Assembly: GCA_009909035.1 (NCBI GenBank)
Contig: JAAAOB010000129.1
Coordinates: 1 to 64,000, forward strand
DNA: 64,000 nt
Direction of reading: 5' to 3'
Source of the DNA: Bacteroidota bacterium
GTDB lineage: Bacteria; Bacteroidota; Rhodothermia; Balneolales; Balneolaceae
The notes below the pieces were generated by a model. It searched no databases and was not told the origin of the DNA. It saw only the letters and a list, made by a program, of their open reading frames with translations. Below, one piece after another: positions 54,606 through 64,000 of the stretch (position 1 is its first letter; each line of letters starts with the position of its first letter). A program made the translations under genes and the position numbers.

Positions 54606-56726
54606 ATGAAATCATATCCAACCGGTCAGATTAGAAATGTAGTTCTCCTGGGGCATTCCGGGTCAGGTAAAACCACCTTTGCAGACACGATGCTTTTCGA
54701 ATCCGGTACCACTCAAAAACAAGGCAGTATTAAAGAGGGAACAACCGTATCTGACTTCACTGAGATCGAAAAAAAGAAGGAGAAATCAGTGTTTGGATCA
54801 CTGATGCACCTGGATTGGCGCGGTACCAAAATCAACCTGATGGACACCCCCGGAACTCCCGATTTCTGGGGCCATATCTCCGATTCCCTTCACGTGGCCG
54901 ATTCTGCACTTTTTCTGATCAATAGTGAACACGGGGTGGAAACAGGAACAGAGACGTTTTGGAAAGCTGCTGAAGACCGAAACCTCCCCTCTTTTATTGC
55001 TGTCAACAGGCTGGATGCGGACAATTCAGACTTTCAAAAATCAGTTGAAATGGCCCGGGAACGGTTTGGCCGGGGCGTCGTGATTGTTCAGTTTCCTTAT
55101 AGCGAAGGCAGCGATTTTCATGCCATTGTCGATGTCCTGAAAATGACGATGTATGAATTCCCCGACGACGGAGGGCGACCCGACAAATTACCCATTCCGG
55201 ACTCCCTGAAAGCACAGGCCGAGTTGCTCCACAATGATCTCGTTGAGTCCGTGGCAGAAAATGATGAAACACTCCTGGAACTCTATCTTGATCATGGAAA
55301 GCTGGATGAATACCAGATGAGGGACGGACTTAGAAAAGGAATTCAAAATCGCGACATTTTTCCCCTGTTTTGTAGCAGTTCAGGAAAAAATATGGGTACC
55401 GGACGCATCATGGGCTTCATCGGCAACACCATACCGGATCCAACAGCAAGAGCCCTTCCCGGCATCAACGGCTCCGCTGTTGACATTGATCAAGGTGGAG
55501 AACCCGGCCTGTTTGTCTTTCGAAACCTGTCGGAGGAGCACGTAGGGGATCTCTCCTGGTTTAAAGTGCTATCAGGAACGGTAACTCCTGGTTTGGATCT
55601 TGTCAATATATCTACAGGTGATACAGCAAGATTAGGGAGCTTGTTTGTCCCACAGGGTAATCAGCGGATCGAAACCGGGTCGATCCAAGCGGGCGACATC
55701 GGGGGCACGGCAAAACTCGGTCATGTTTTACCCGGCACCACCTTTTCCACCTCAAACAATGCAGCCGAAATCCAGCCGATTCAGTATCCGGAGCCGACCA
55801 TTAGAACGGCACTGATACTGAAAGAGAATGGCAGCGAAGATAAACTCAGTTCCGCCCTGCACCAGATTGAAAAAGAAGATCCATCACTGCGTGTAGAACA
55901 CAGCCAGGAGCTTCAGCAAACAATATTGCACGGCCTTGGGGAGGAACACCTGACAATTATTTACCACCAGCTCACCCACCGCTTTAACCTGGATATTGAG
56001 TTTACAACACCGAAGATTCCATACCGAGAAACGATTACAAAACGTGCTGAAGCACACTACCGCCACAAGAAACAGAGTGGAGGTGCGGGCCAATTTGCCG
56101 AGGTCCAGATGTCAATAGAGCCCTGGCATGAAGGGATGCCGCCCCGCGATGATCTAACCGTCAGGGATATTGAAACAATTGATCTGGATTGGGGTGGAAC
56201 TCTTGTATTTCAGAACTGCATTGTAGGCGGTGTGATCGACACCCGGTTTATGCCTGCCATTATAAAAGGTATCATGGAAAAAATACAAAACGGCCCCCTA
56301 TCCGGCTGCCGTGTCCGCGACGTTCGGGTCTCTGTCTACGATGGGGCCATGCACTCGGTCGATTCCAATGAAGCCGCTTTCAAAACGGCTGCACTGATGG
56401 CATTTAAAGATGGATTTATGAAGGCGTCTCCCCAGCTCCTGGAACCACTCTATGAAATTGAAGTTACCGTACCCTCTGAGTTTATGGGAGATGTCATGAG
56501 CGATCTGAATTCCCGGCGGGGTCAAATACTGGGAATGGACTCAGAAGGTTCCATACAAAAAGTACAAGCGATCGTTCCGTTACAAGAACTGGACCGGTAT
56601 ACCACGCAGTTAAAATCTATGACGCAGGGAAGTGCCACTCATACCCGTGCATTTCATGATTATGGACCGGTCCCAAAAAATATTCAGCAAGACATTATAG
56701 AGAAAACGAATCAGGAGCACGCATAA
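54606..56726 (+). CDS. EF-G-like translational GTPase (second type)
   Basis: A 706-residue EF-G-like GTPase. The G domain has GHSGSGKTT (P-loop, about 17-25), DTPG (about 79-82) and NRLD in place of NKxD. Between them, the usual RGITI switch-1 block is replaced by DFTEIEKKKEKSVFGS. Domains II to V are present, ending in a region like EF-G domain IV/V (AHYRHKKQSGGAGQFAEVQM; VPSEFMGDVMSDLNSRRGQI). This is the EF-G2 or FusA2-like group, often without clear elongation activity. It has a good Shine-Dalgarno (GAGG 8-11 bases before the ATG) and is convergent with leuS. Confidence 0.9.
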   Translation: MKSYPTGQIRNVVLLGHSGSGKTTFADTMLFESGTTQKQGSIKEGTTVSDFTEIEKKKEKSVFGSLMHLDWRGTKINLMDTPGTPDFWGHISDSLHVADSALFLINSEHGVETGTETFWKAAEDRNLPSFIAVNRLDADNSDFQKSVEMARERFGRGVVIVQFPYSEGSDFHAIVDVLKMTMYEFPDDGGRPDKLPIPDSLKAQAELLHNDLVESVAENDETLLELYLDHGKLDEYQMRDGLRKGIQNRDIFPLFCSSSGKNMGTGRIMGFIGNTIPDPTARALPGINGSAVDIDQGGEPGLFVFRNLSEEHVGDLSWFKVLSGTVTPGLDLVNISTGDTARLGSLFVPQGNQRIETGSIQAGDIGGTAKLGHVLPGTTFSTSNNAAEIQPIQYPEPTIRTALILKENGSEDKLSSALHQIEKEDPSLRVEHSQELQQTILHGLGEEHLTIIYHQLTHRFNLDIEFTTPKIPYRETITKRAEAHYRHKKQSGGAGQFAEVQMSIEPWHEGMPPRDDLTVRDIETIDLDWGGTLVFQNCIVGGVIDTRFMPAIIKGIMEKIQNGPLSGCRVRDVRVSVYDGAMHSVDSNEAAFKTAALMAFKDGFMKASPQLLEPLYEIEVTVPSEFMGDVMSDLNSRRGQILGMDSEGSIQKVQAIVPLQELDRYTTQLKSMTQGSATHTRAFHDYGPVPKNIQQDIIEKTNQEHA

Positions 56727-56795
56727 AGATCGTCTCGGAAGCAGCAGGCACAGAGCGACCGGTTTACCGGTTTGTTCAATCGACTGGCCTGCGTA

Positions 56796-59378
56796 CTATT
56801 TGACCACTAAATTTACTATTCGCTCCGGCACAAATATCTCTTTTACGATTGTACTGTCCTCAAGATATCGCCGGACATTTTTCTCCTGCTTCGCGATGTC
56901 CATCACGTACACTTTATCTTTTGCTTTGTCCGCCGACACTTCAATGGTAGCCCTGACTTTGCCATTCACCTGCACGGGATAGCTGATACTCTCCTCCACC
57001 AAGTACGACTCATTCACCTCGGGCCACGGCTCATAGGTGATGGAGGTATCGTGTCCGAGATGCTGCCACAACTCTTCCGACACGTGGGGAGCAAACGGAG
57101 AGAGCAGCTTCACAAACGGTATCGCTAATTCTGCCGGAAATTCATTCCACTGTTTTGCTTCATTAACAAAAATCATGAGCGCTGATATCGCCGTGTTAAA
57201 CCGGAGATTCTCGATATCATCCGTCACTTTTTTGATCGCTTCATGCAGAACTTTCTGTTGTGCAGCAGTGGGTGTAGCAGTTGGTGAAAGAGTTGACACA
57301 CTCTCCTCATCGCCGACAATCAACCGCCAAGCGCGATTCAGAAACCGGTTCACACCTTCCACGCCCTTTGTGCTCCACGGTTTAACCTGTTCCAGCGGCC
57401 CCATAAACATCTCATAAAGCCGGAGAGAATCGGCTCCATAGGTTTCTACGACGTCGTCCGGATTAATTACATTCCCACGGGATTTCGACATTTTATGTGC
57501 TCTGGATTCTACCTTAAAGTCGGTCTCTTTCAGATAGAAATACTCTCCCCTCTTTTCCACATCTGCTTCGCTGACTTTCTCGCGCGTCACCTCATCCATA
57601 TCCTCCGCTTGATCCGCTGATATGTATGCTCCGTTATGTTTGAATGCCGTGTACTCCATTTCACCCAGAATCATCCCCTGGTGAACCAGTTTTTGGAACG
57701 GCTCTTTTGTGGATACCACCCCGCAATCGTAGAGTACTTTATGCCAAAACCGGGCATAGAGCAAGTGCAGGACAGAATGCTCGGAGCCTCCAATATAGAG
57801 ATCAACAGGCATCCAATATTTCTCTTCACCGGGGGCCACGGGTCCCTCCTCAAACGTTGGGCTGATATATCGTAAATAGTACCAGCAGCTGCCCGCCCAC
57901 TGAGGCATGGTATTGGTTTCTCGCAAAGCCTCTTTACCGGTTTCCGGATCTGTTGTCTTTATCCAGTCCTTTGCTTTAGCCAGTGGCGGCTCGCCATTTT
58001 TTGTTGGCTGATAATCATCGATCTCCGGGAGGGTTACCGGCAACTCATCTTCAGGCAGTGGCTTGGGTTCACCATCAACATGTATCACGGGGAACGGCTC
58101 CCCCCAATATCGCTGTCTCGAAAACAGCCAATCTCGAAGCTTATAATTCACGCTTTTGTTTCCTGCTTCATTCTCTTCAAGCCAGGTAATGATCTTTCGT
58201 TTGGCTTCCGTTATTTCAAGGCCGTTCAAAAATCCACTATTGATCGCCACACCGTGTCCTGTGTAGGCTTCACCGTCAAAATCTTCCGGCGGCTGAATCG
58301 TTCGAATAATTTGCAAATCAAATGTTTTGGCAAAATCCCAGTCGCGCTGATCTTGTCCCGGCACGGCCATAATTGCTCCCGTTCCGTAATGAGCCAGTAC
58401 ATAATCAGCCACCCAGACGGGGATCTTCTCCCCGTTGACCGGGTTTATGGCATAGGCCCCAGTAAAAACTCCCGTCTTTTTCTTTGACTCCTCCTGACGC
58501 TCGAGATCCGATTTCAACCCTGCTTTTTCTACATACTCCTCGACTGTTTCTCTATGGTCCGCTTCTGTGATCTCCCGTACCAGATGGTGTTCAGGCGCAA
58601 GCACCATATACGTTGCCCCGAACAGCGTATCGGGCCGGGTCGTAAATACATCGATTGTTTTGTTATGGCCATCTACTTCAAATTCTATCTCAGCGCCAAT
58701 CGACCGGCCGATCCAGTTTCTCTGCATCTCTTTTGTTGATTCCGGCCAATCCAGCTCGTCGAGACCCTCCAAAAGCCTTTCGGCATACTCGGTGATTTTC
58801 AACACCCACTGCCGCATCGGCTTTCGTATAACCGGATAGCCTCCTACTTCACTTTTGCCATCAATGACCTCTTCGTTAGCCAGTACCGTACCCAATTTAG
58901 GGCACCAGTTCACCGGTGCCTCATCTTCGTAGGCAAGGCCCTTTTCATAAAGCTTCAGAAATATCCACTGCGTCCATTTGTAGTAATCAGGATCCGTGGT
59001 GTTGACTTCGCGGTCCCAGTCGTAGGAGAACCCGAGCATTTGAAGCTGTTCCCGGAATTTATTGACATTTTTTTCTGTCGTCTCCCTTGGGTGCGTTCCG
59101 GTTTTTACCGCATATTGTTCTGCAGGCAGTCCGAATGCATCCCACCCGATGGGGTGAAGAACGTTAAAACCGTTCATCCGTTTATACCGTGCAAGAATAT
59201 CCGTGGCTGTATATCCTTCCGGGTGGCCAACATGCAGTCCGGAGCCGCTCGGGTAGGGAAACATATCCAGTACATAATACTTTGGCTTATCTGAACTCTT
59301 TTCCGTCTTGAACGTTTTATTTTTAAGCCAGTATTCTTGCCATTTGGGCTCAATTTCTGATGGATCGTATGAAGTCAT
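56796..59378 (-). CDS. leuS: Leucyl-tRNA synthetase
   Basis: An 860-residue class I aminoacyl-tRNA synthetase that charges tRNA-Leu. The HIGH-type motif is [17 protein letters not shown] (about 41-57). The CP1 editing domain follows ([13 protein letters not shown]-type block: [16 protein letters not shown]). The KMSKS loop is [17 protein letters not shown] (about 625-640). The anticodon-binding and C-terminal tRNA-binding domains end the protein ([11 protein letters not shown]). Length and motif order are normal. It is the only synthetase gene in the window. Confidence 0.98.
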   Translation of the reverse strand: MTSYDPSEIEPKWQEYWLKNKTFKTEKSSDKPKYYVLDMFPYPSGSGLHVGHPEGYTATDILARYKRMNGFNVLHPIGWDAFGLPAEQYAVKTGTHPRETTEKNVNKFREQLQMLGFSYDWDREVNTTDPDYYKWTQWIFLKLYEKGLAYEDEAPVNWCPKLGTVLANEEVIDGKSEVGGYPVIRKPMRQWVLKITEYAERLLEGLDELDWPESTKEMQRNWIGRSIGAEIEFEVDGHNKTIDVFTTRPDTLFGATYMVLAPEHHLVREITEADHRETVEEYVEKAGLKSDLERQEESKKKTGVFTGAYAINPVNGEKIPVWVADYVLAHYGTGAIMAVPGQDQRDWDFAKTFDLQIIRTIQPPEDFDGEAYTGHGVAINSGFLNGLEITEAKRKIITWLEENEAGNKSVNYKLRDWLFSRQRYWGEPFPVIHVDGEPKPLPEDELPVTLPEIDDYQPTKNGEPPLAKAKDWIKTTDPETGKEALRETNTMPQWAGSCWYYLRYISPTFEEGPVAPGEEKYWMPVDLYIGGSEHSVLHLLYARFWHKVLYDCGVVSTKEPFQKLVHQGMILGEMEYTAFKHNGAYISADQAEDMDEVTREKVSEADVEKRGEYFYLKETDFKVESRAHKMSKSRGNVINPDDVVETYGADSLRLYEMFMGPLEQVKPWSTKGVEGVNRFLNRAWRLIVGDEESVSTLSPTATPTAAQQKVLHEAIKKVTDDIENLRFNTAISALMIFVNEAKQWNEFPAELAIPFVKLLSPFAPHVSEELWQHLGHDTSITYEPWPEVNESYLVEESISYPVQVNGKVRATIEVSADKAKDKVYVMDIAKQEKNVRRYLEDSTIVKEIFVPERIVNLVVK

Positions 59379-59588
59379 GCGGGTTTAGGAATTAAAACAT
59401 GCGGATTGATTTACAGAAAAAGAAGATAAGGAAAATATCACCCCGATAAAGAGATATCGGAACCTGCGGGCGTTTTATTGCATCTTTATACAAACCCGGT
59501 AATGTACGGCATGCTTGCAGGAGATCAAGCTAAATCCAAATCATACTGATGAGTTGAGCACAGCTGATGACACCAATGACCCTGATCA

Positions 59589-60464
59589 TTACTGTTCCCC
59601 TGAAAGCCCGGTTCTGCTGAGGATCGGTTTGTAACTTTCGATCCTTCGATCTCTAAAGAAGGGCCATTCGAGGCGCTGGGGATCGATACTTGAAGGGTCA
59701 ATTCGGGATGACACAATTCCTGGTGACTCACCGGCTTCCGCAAGAAGCTCACCAAATGGACCGGCAATAAACGAGTTGCCCCAGAATTCAGATTTATGCT
59801 CTTTACCGGTTCGGTTGATGCTTGCCACATAGCAGCCATTGGCTATAGCGTGGCTTCTCTGAATAATTTTCCACGAATCCATAAACCGCTTTTTATCCTC
59901 CTCTCCTTCCGCATAGAGCGTGCCGATTGCTGTTGGATATATTAGCAGATCCGCCCCTTTTAGGGCTGCAATCCGGGCCGCTTCCGGGAACCACTGATCC
60001 CAGCAGATGAGCGTACCAATGGATCCATAAGCCGTTTTAAATACTTTGTATCCCAGGTCGCCCGGCGTAAAGTAATACTTTTCATGAAATCCCGGATCTT
60101 CAGGAATATGCATTTTCCGGTAGGTGCCAAGCAGCGAGCCGTCTGCGTCTATAGCGGCCATTGAGTTAAAATAGATACCCGCCGCCGCACGCTCAAACAG
60201 TGGAACCATCAGAACCACTGAAAGGTTTTTTGCCAGTTTGGCGAGCCTGTTTACCGTTGGGCCGGGGATGGGCTCTGCAAACGCAAAGTTAGCCTGGTCC
60301 ACCGATGAGCAGAAATAGGGCATGTGAAAAAGCTCCTGCAGGCAGATAACCTGCCCGCCCTCTGATGCCGCCCGGCGAATGAACTCCTCCGTTCGCTCAA
60401 GGTTTTCATTTTTATCCATTCCTGCATACGTTTGGATCAGCGAGAGTTGAAAAGGCTTATTCAT
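59589..60464 (-). CDS. Carbon-nitrogen hydrolase, N-carbamoylputrescine amidase-like
   Basis: A 291-residue nitrilase-superfamily amidohydrolase. The ATG at 60464 is preferred over an upstream in-frame start at 60566 because it gives the normal family opening MNKPFQLSLIQ. The catalytic triad is seen as Glu in CLQELFHMPYF, Lys in YRKMHIPEDPGF and Cys in LICWDQWFPEAAR. FxEKYYFTPGD and the C-terminal DPSSIDPQRLEWPFFRDRR match AguB, which converts N-carbamoylputrescine to putrescine. The start overlaps the last 8 bases of the phosphodiester glycosidase gene, so the two are coupled. No agmatine deiminase gene is adjacent in the window. Confidence 0.87.
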   Translation of the reverse strand: MNKPFQLSLIQTYAGMDKNENLERTEEFIRRAASEGGQVICLQELFHMPYFCSSVDQANFAFAEPIPGPTVNRLAKLAKNLSVVLMVPLFERAAAGIYFNSMAAIDADGSLLGTYRKMHIPEDPGFHEKYYFTPGDLGYKVFKTAYGSIGTLICWDQWFPEAARIAALKGADLLIYPTAIGTLYAEGEEDKKRFMDSWKIIQRSHAIANGCYVASINRTGKEHKSEFWGNSFIAGPFGELLAEAGESPGIVSSRIDPSSIDPQRLEWPFFRDRRIESYKPILSRTGLSGEQ

Positions 60465-61671
60465 TGTTATTGGTACTCCCGGTTCGTTTATTATTTTCTT
60501 TATCATTTTCAGATGGATCCAGGACAATGAAAAGTCCGTTGGAGACCGGCCGCTGCCGTCCACCATCTGACGGGCTATTCAGGACACGATTCCCCAGTAC
60601 CATAGCTGATGACCCGCCTCCGTCAAGATTAATCGCGTGTTCTGCACCAAGAATTACCATGAATTCTCCGAGCTCACTCAGTTTCATGCCTGCACTGTGG
60701 GGCTGCCGGCCGTCTACAACAACGAAGTAAACATCAGTGGTATCTTGCGAGAATCCTACCGCTGTCCTCGGGTGCCGTTCTTCCCAGTTGCTTTTAACGA
60801 TGCCGTTTTTAATGAATTGAGTGCTCCCGCCAATTGCTTCAACTATGGGTATGGTCAGTGGTTCTAACTGAAGGGTTATATCCAGGGTATCCCCAATGGC
60901 AAGCGATTCTACAAATGCTGCCGACCGTCCATGCCCGGAGAGAACCATATCATGTGGAGCTATGGTACTACTCCCTGCATTTGGATACAAGTTCCGGACG
61001 ACCGCTTTCATACGTCGATTGACAATCCAGTCATCCAAAAGCTGCAATCCGGATTCCGAGCCATACCCATTGGTTCTGGTGGTATTTCCTTTGTACATAT
61101 TATAAAGAATCAGCTGGTTTGCAGCTCTTGCTTCATTAACGCCATCGATAGACGTGTTGGTATCCGGAGTTTCGACGAAACCGCTGAATGAGGGAGTTGT
61201 TATGTACGGATTATTTCTGTCGTCAAACATGAGTACTGCACGATCTACCGGACGTTTAATCAACACTCCGTCAGAAACCTGGGCATTTACGGGGATTCCT
61301 CCCCGGCCATAAAAATCTCCGTTTATACCGCCGATAACCTCAACATTGTCCGAATCAAAATCCGATATCATTTGAGTTGGTGTTTCTAACCCCGCAAGTT
61401 CCCTGCCGGCTTTGACGGTTCTGAACTCAGCTTCGCTCTCTCTCCTGTTTACCCGCAGCACATACACACGCCAGGGTACGGCCGATACTGAATATTCGGT
61501 ATGATAAATTCCCCGTTCAACTTCCGAATGTGAAAGAGTATCCAGCTCCTGCGGAACAATCTGAGCAGATATATCATCCGCTGCAATAACAGAAAGAAAA
61601 CCTGCTATGATACAGGTATATGTAAAAATTACAGCTGCTCTGGCGCGGAGAAAGAAAAAAAAGGTCTTCAT
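60457..61671 (-). CDS. Phosphodiester glycosidase (NAGPA-like) family protein
   Basis: A 404-residue secreted protein. The ATG at 61671 opens a signal peptide ending near DISAQ; an in-frame ATG lies 99 bases upstream. The phosphodiester glycosidase (DUF2233/NAGPA) domain follows, with IGGINGDFYGRGGIPVN, HPRTAVGFSQDTTDVYFVVV and the catalytic motif NLDGGGSSAMVL near the C-terminus. Members remove sugar phosphodiester caps from glycans or lipids in the periplasm or outside the cell. The gene overlaps the amidohydrolase gene by 8 bases on the same strand. The substrate is unknown. Confidence 0.85.
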   Translation of the reverse strand: MKTFFFFLRARAAVIFTYTCIIAGFLSVIAADDISAQIVPQELDTLSHSEVERGIYHTEYSVSAVPWRVYVLRVNRRESEAEFRTVKAGRELAGLETPTQMISDFDSDNVEVIGGINGDFYGRGGIPVNAQVSDGVLIKRPVDRAVLMFDDRNNPYITTPSFSGFVETPDTNTSIDGVNEARAANQLILYNMYKGNTTRTNGYGSESGLQLLDDWIVNRRMKAVVRNLYPNAGSSTIAPHDMVLSGHGRSAAFVESLAIGDTLDITLQLEPLTIPIVEAIGGSTQFIKNGIVKSNWEERHPRTAVGFSQDTTDVYFVVVDGRQPHSAGMKLSELGEFMVILGAEHAINLDGGGSSAMVLGNRVLNSPSDGGRQRPVSNGLFIVLDPSENDKENNKRTGSTNNNE

Positions 61672-62114
61672 AGCAAGTTTAAATGACAGGAGTGGTTTGC
61701 ATGTCCAACACCATACAATATAGAGAAGATTCAGAAAAATATGTCCCATACCTGGTACTTTCAGTTTCATTACCTGAAAGCTTCTTAGATCTCAAAAATC
61801 ACCGTTGAATCAATGCCAATATGGAGGTGTCCGTATGTTTTACTCGTTTGAAGAACTGATGGTTGTCAGGGGTCGCAGATATTTATAGATTAAGAACTGT
61901 ATGTTAAAATAATCTGCTGAATATCTACAGTGTCCTGTCATTAATAATATGTCGTGTATCTCTGTAGTCGTCGGATGAGTTGTTTCTGAAAAATCAATGT
62001 TTCATGAATTAAAATGTCATTCATAGCAGATTCATCCGATGACTTGAATGCGACAATGTATTGTTGACAGTACACTTGTTTATTTTAATTCAACGCCCGA
62101 AAAGTCTGCAATCA
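61672..62114. other. Intergenic stretch upstream of the kinase gene
   Basis: A divergent promoter region for the glycosidase gene and the kinase gene. It contains the inverted-repeat pair at 61967-61979 and 62031-62043 and little else that can be named. Confidence 0.5.
61967..62043. repeat. Inverted repeat sharing both arms with the 53.6-kb hairpin
   Basis: GTCGTCGGATGAG (61967-61979) and TTCATCCGATGAC (62031-62043) pair at 11 of 13 positions around a 51-base interior. The left arm is the exact reverse complement of the 5' arm of the hairpin at 53588-53600, and the right arm matches its 3' arm at 12 of 13 positions. It lies 72 bases upstream of the kinase start. Confidence 0.6.
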
Positions 62115-64000
62115 TGAATGTAAGCCAATGGAATAATATTGAAGCGATTGTTGACGACGCTCTCGACGTTGCGGAGAAAGATTTGGAATCATTTATCCGT
62201 GATCGTTGCAATAATGATGGGGAGTGTATACGTCAGGTACAGCAATTTCTTGATTCAGTTAAAAAAGCGGATACATTTTTTTCAAAAAAAACCCGGTTAA
62301 AAGATAAAATAACCGATTTTGCCGCCAATGATGCCTCATCATCACACGGCAACCAAGAAAGAGAGAATCTGGTCGGCAAAACATTTGGTGCCTACACGCT
62401 TGTCAGGCAGATCGGGGAAGGAGGAATGGGGGCCGTTTACCTGGCAGAACGATCTGACGGACAATTTGAACATACGGTTGCTATTAAATTGATATCACAA
62501 CGAACCGATCAGCCGGATATCTACTCCCGTTTTCTACGTGAACGGCAAATCCTTGCCGGTCTCAGTCACGATAACATTGCCCGGCTTTATGACGGTGGCG
62601 TGTCGGAGAATGATATCCCCTACCTTGTCATGGAGTATGTAGACGGAACGCCTATTGATGAATATTCAGACCGGCGTAAATTATCGCTTTCAGAGAGGCT
62701 CAAGCTCTTCAAACAGGTATGTTATGCCGTGAAATACGCACATAAAAACCTGGTCATCCACCGCGATGTAAAGCCGGAAAATATTCTTATCACGGATATG
62801 GGAAGTGTTAAAATCATGGATTTTGGCATTGCAAAGCTCATACCCCGCGATCCGCCTGCAAAAGCCGCCAATTCGGTAACATCCCCTTCCCGGTATATTA
62901 CATTTTCCAATGCCTCCCCGGAGCAAATTTCAGGTGATGCTGTAACAACATCTGCAGACATTTACGCTCTTGGAATACTTCTTTACCGGTTACTGGCAGG
63001 GCTTCATCCTATGCCTCTTTATAAAAAAAGCAGTCCCGATATTTCAAGGCTTATTAAAACTTACGTTCCACCCAAAGCTTCGGAAAAACTTGAAACTCTA
63101 TCCAATCAAACGAGAGGAGCAATTGCCGGTAATCGTTCCACGTCTCCTAAAAAGCTATGCAGCAAGCTGCGCGGAGACCTTGACGCGATTATTCATAAGT
63201 GCCTCCAAAAAAATCCCGAAAACCGCTATCAAACAGTTGAAGATCTGCTGGCAGACCTCGGGCGATGTGAGAAAAATTATCCTGTTCGGGCAAGAGAACG
63301 GACCAAAATTTACTATCTGAAAAAGTTTGTGGTCCGAAATAACAGGACACTCGCAGCTGCGGCTCTATTTCTCCTGTTTTCGATTGTATCTGTATCATTT
63401 TATACCTACCAGGTTCAGCAGCAACGGGACCTTGCACAAATGGAAGCCGATAAAGCAAAACAGGTTACCGGCTTTGTTATGGACCTCTTCAGGGGAAGCG
63501 ACCCAAACCTGAACAGAGGAGATAATATTTCGGCCAGAGATCTTTTGAACAGGGGAATTGAGCGTACAAACTACCTCTCGTCTCAGCCCGAAATACAGGC
63601 CAGTATGCTGATTGTTCTCGGGCAGATTTTGATTCAGCTGGGAGAGTATGACGAAGCAGAAGAACTGATCACGAAAGCGATCAACCTTCACGAATCGCAT
63701 CTTGGAGAGAACCACCTGGAAACCATCAAAAGCTACGAAGTGTACGGAACCCTGCTAAGTGCCAGGGGAAATTTTTTCGAAGCAGAAGACGTCCTGGAAG
63801 ATGCTCTTGACCGACGGGCTGCCCAAACGGGAGAAGATCAGGCCGCCCTTTCGGAGGCAAATACAGAACTCGGCTATGTCTACAGGCGCCTTGGAAAACA
63901 TGAAAAAGCCGAAAACCTCTATCGCCGCCTAATTCCAATTTATGAAACCACCCTCGGCCCCGATGATCCGCTTACACTTTTGAGCATCAGCAGTTTGGGC
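62115..64000 (+). CDS. Serine/threonine protein kinase with TPR region, 3' end beyond window
   Basis: Reading from the ATG at 62115, the frame stays open to the window edge (628 codons). The N-terminal 95 residues are helical and lack a family. The kinase domain runs from the glycine loop IGEGGMGAVYLAER (about 99-112) through the VAIKLI Lys, HRDVKPENIL (about 215), DFGIAK (about 236) and the SPEQ block of the activation end to the large lobe. A transmembrane helix near 410-430 follows, and then TPR repeats beginning near residue 480 (LGQILIQLGEYDEAEELITKA). It is a membrane-spanning Hanks-type kinase with an extracytoplasmic or cytoplasmic TPR sensor. The 3' end is outside the window. Its regulator and targets are not adjacent. 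Confidence 0.88.

Overview
The window looks like chromosome of a Gram-negative, outer-membrane-bearing bacterium of the Bacteroidota / Balneolota-Rhodothermota kind. The signs are TonB-dependent receptors with carboxypeptidase-regulatory N-domains, a SusC/SusD pair, many lipoproteins, giant FG-GAP/UnbV proteins, a protein kinase fused to TPRs, an rpsF-rpsR-rplI operon and mostly weak Shine-Dalgarno signals. Placement near Balneolales is inference from gene style, not from a marker search. No rRNA, tRNA or CRISPR array was found.

Layout. 1-3329: a secreted beta-helix-like protein (cut by the left edge) behind a TonB receptor. 3994-9584, all on minus: ftsH, a ThiL-like protein missing several acidic metal ligands, and an exbB / small membrane protein / exbD / exbD operon. 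9882-13385: a 1167-residue outer-membrane protein. 13663-14785: rpsF-rpsR-rplI. 14786-17632: an accessory island, higher in G+C, with a MopE-motif lipoprotein, a GIY-YIG gene bracketed by two near-identical palindromes, and an Ig-like gene fragment ending in a perfect palindrome. 17630-20334: gspF, a degenerate AAA+ protein and a metallopeptidase-like protein whose catalytic Glu is Gln. 20419-20694: a MITE-like element with inverted ends and a flanking direct repeat. 20821-32789: housekeeping and metabolic genes (plsC, DEAD-box helicase, FKBP lipoprotein, queG, AI-2E-type permease, gamma-glutamyltransferase, an isolated paaA, a Thr/Ser dehydratase).

32850-53099 is a specialised uptake/secretome locus, all on minus: an FG-GAP/UnbV lipoprotein with a sharp internal G+C shift, susC-susD preceded by two LacI-like operator palindromes, a tightly coupled four-gene operon (FG-GAP/UnbV lipoprotein, TPR-FG-GAP-UnbV lipoprotein, UnbV-like protein, RnfD/UnbU-like membrane protein), and an SGLT-type sodium/solute symporter. 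A plausible reading is that SusCD takes in an oligomeric substrate, the symporter imports the product, and the FG-GAP/UnbV proteins act at the surface or in the periplasm; the substrate is unknown.

53100-53908 is a long intergenic stretch with a run of six consecutive hairpins, two arms of which recur upstream of the kinase gene near 62 kb. 53909-64000 holds a gamma-glutamylcyclotransferase-like protein, an EF-G-like GTPase, leuS, an aguB-type amidohydrolase overlapping a phosphodiester glycosidase gene, and a Ser/Thr kinase-TPR protein cut by the right edge.

The most interesting items are the palindrome-bracketed GIY-YIG unit, the hairpin array at 53.5 kb, the UnbV/UnbU operon without an enediyne synthase, the chimeric FG-GAP gene, and three proteins (AAA+, metallopeptidase, ThiL) that keep their fold signature but have lost catalytic residues.
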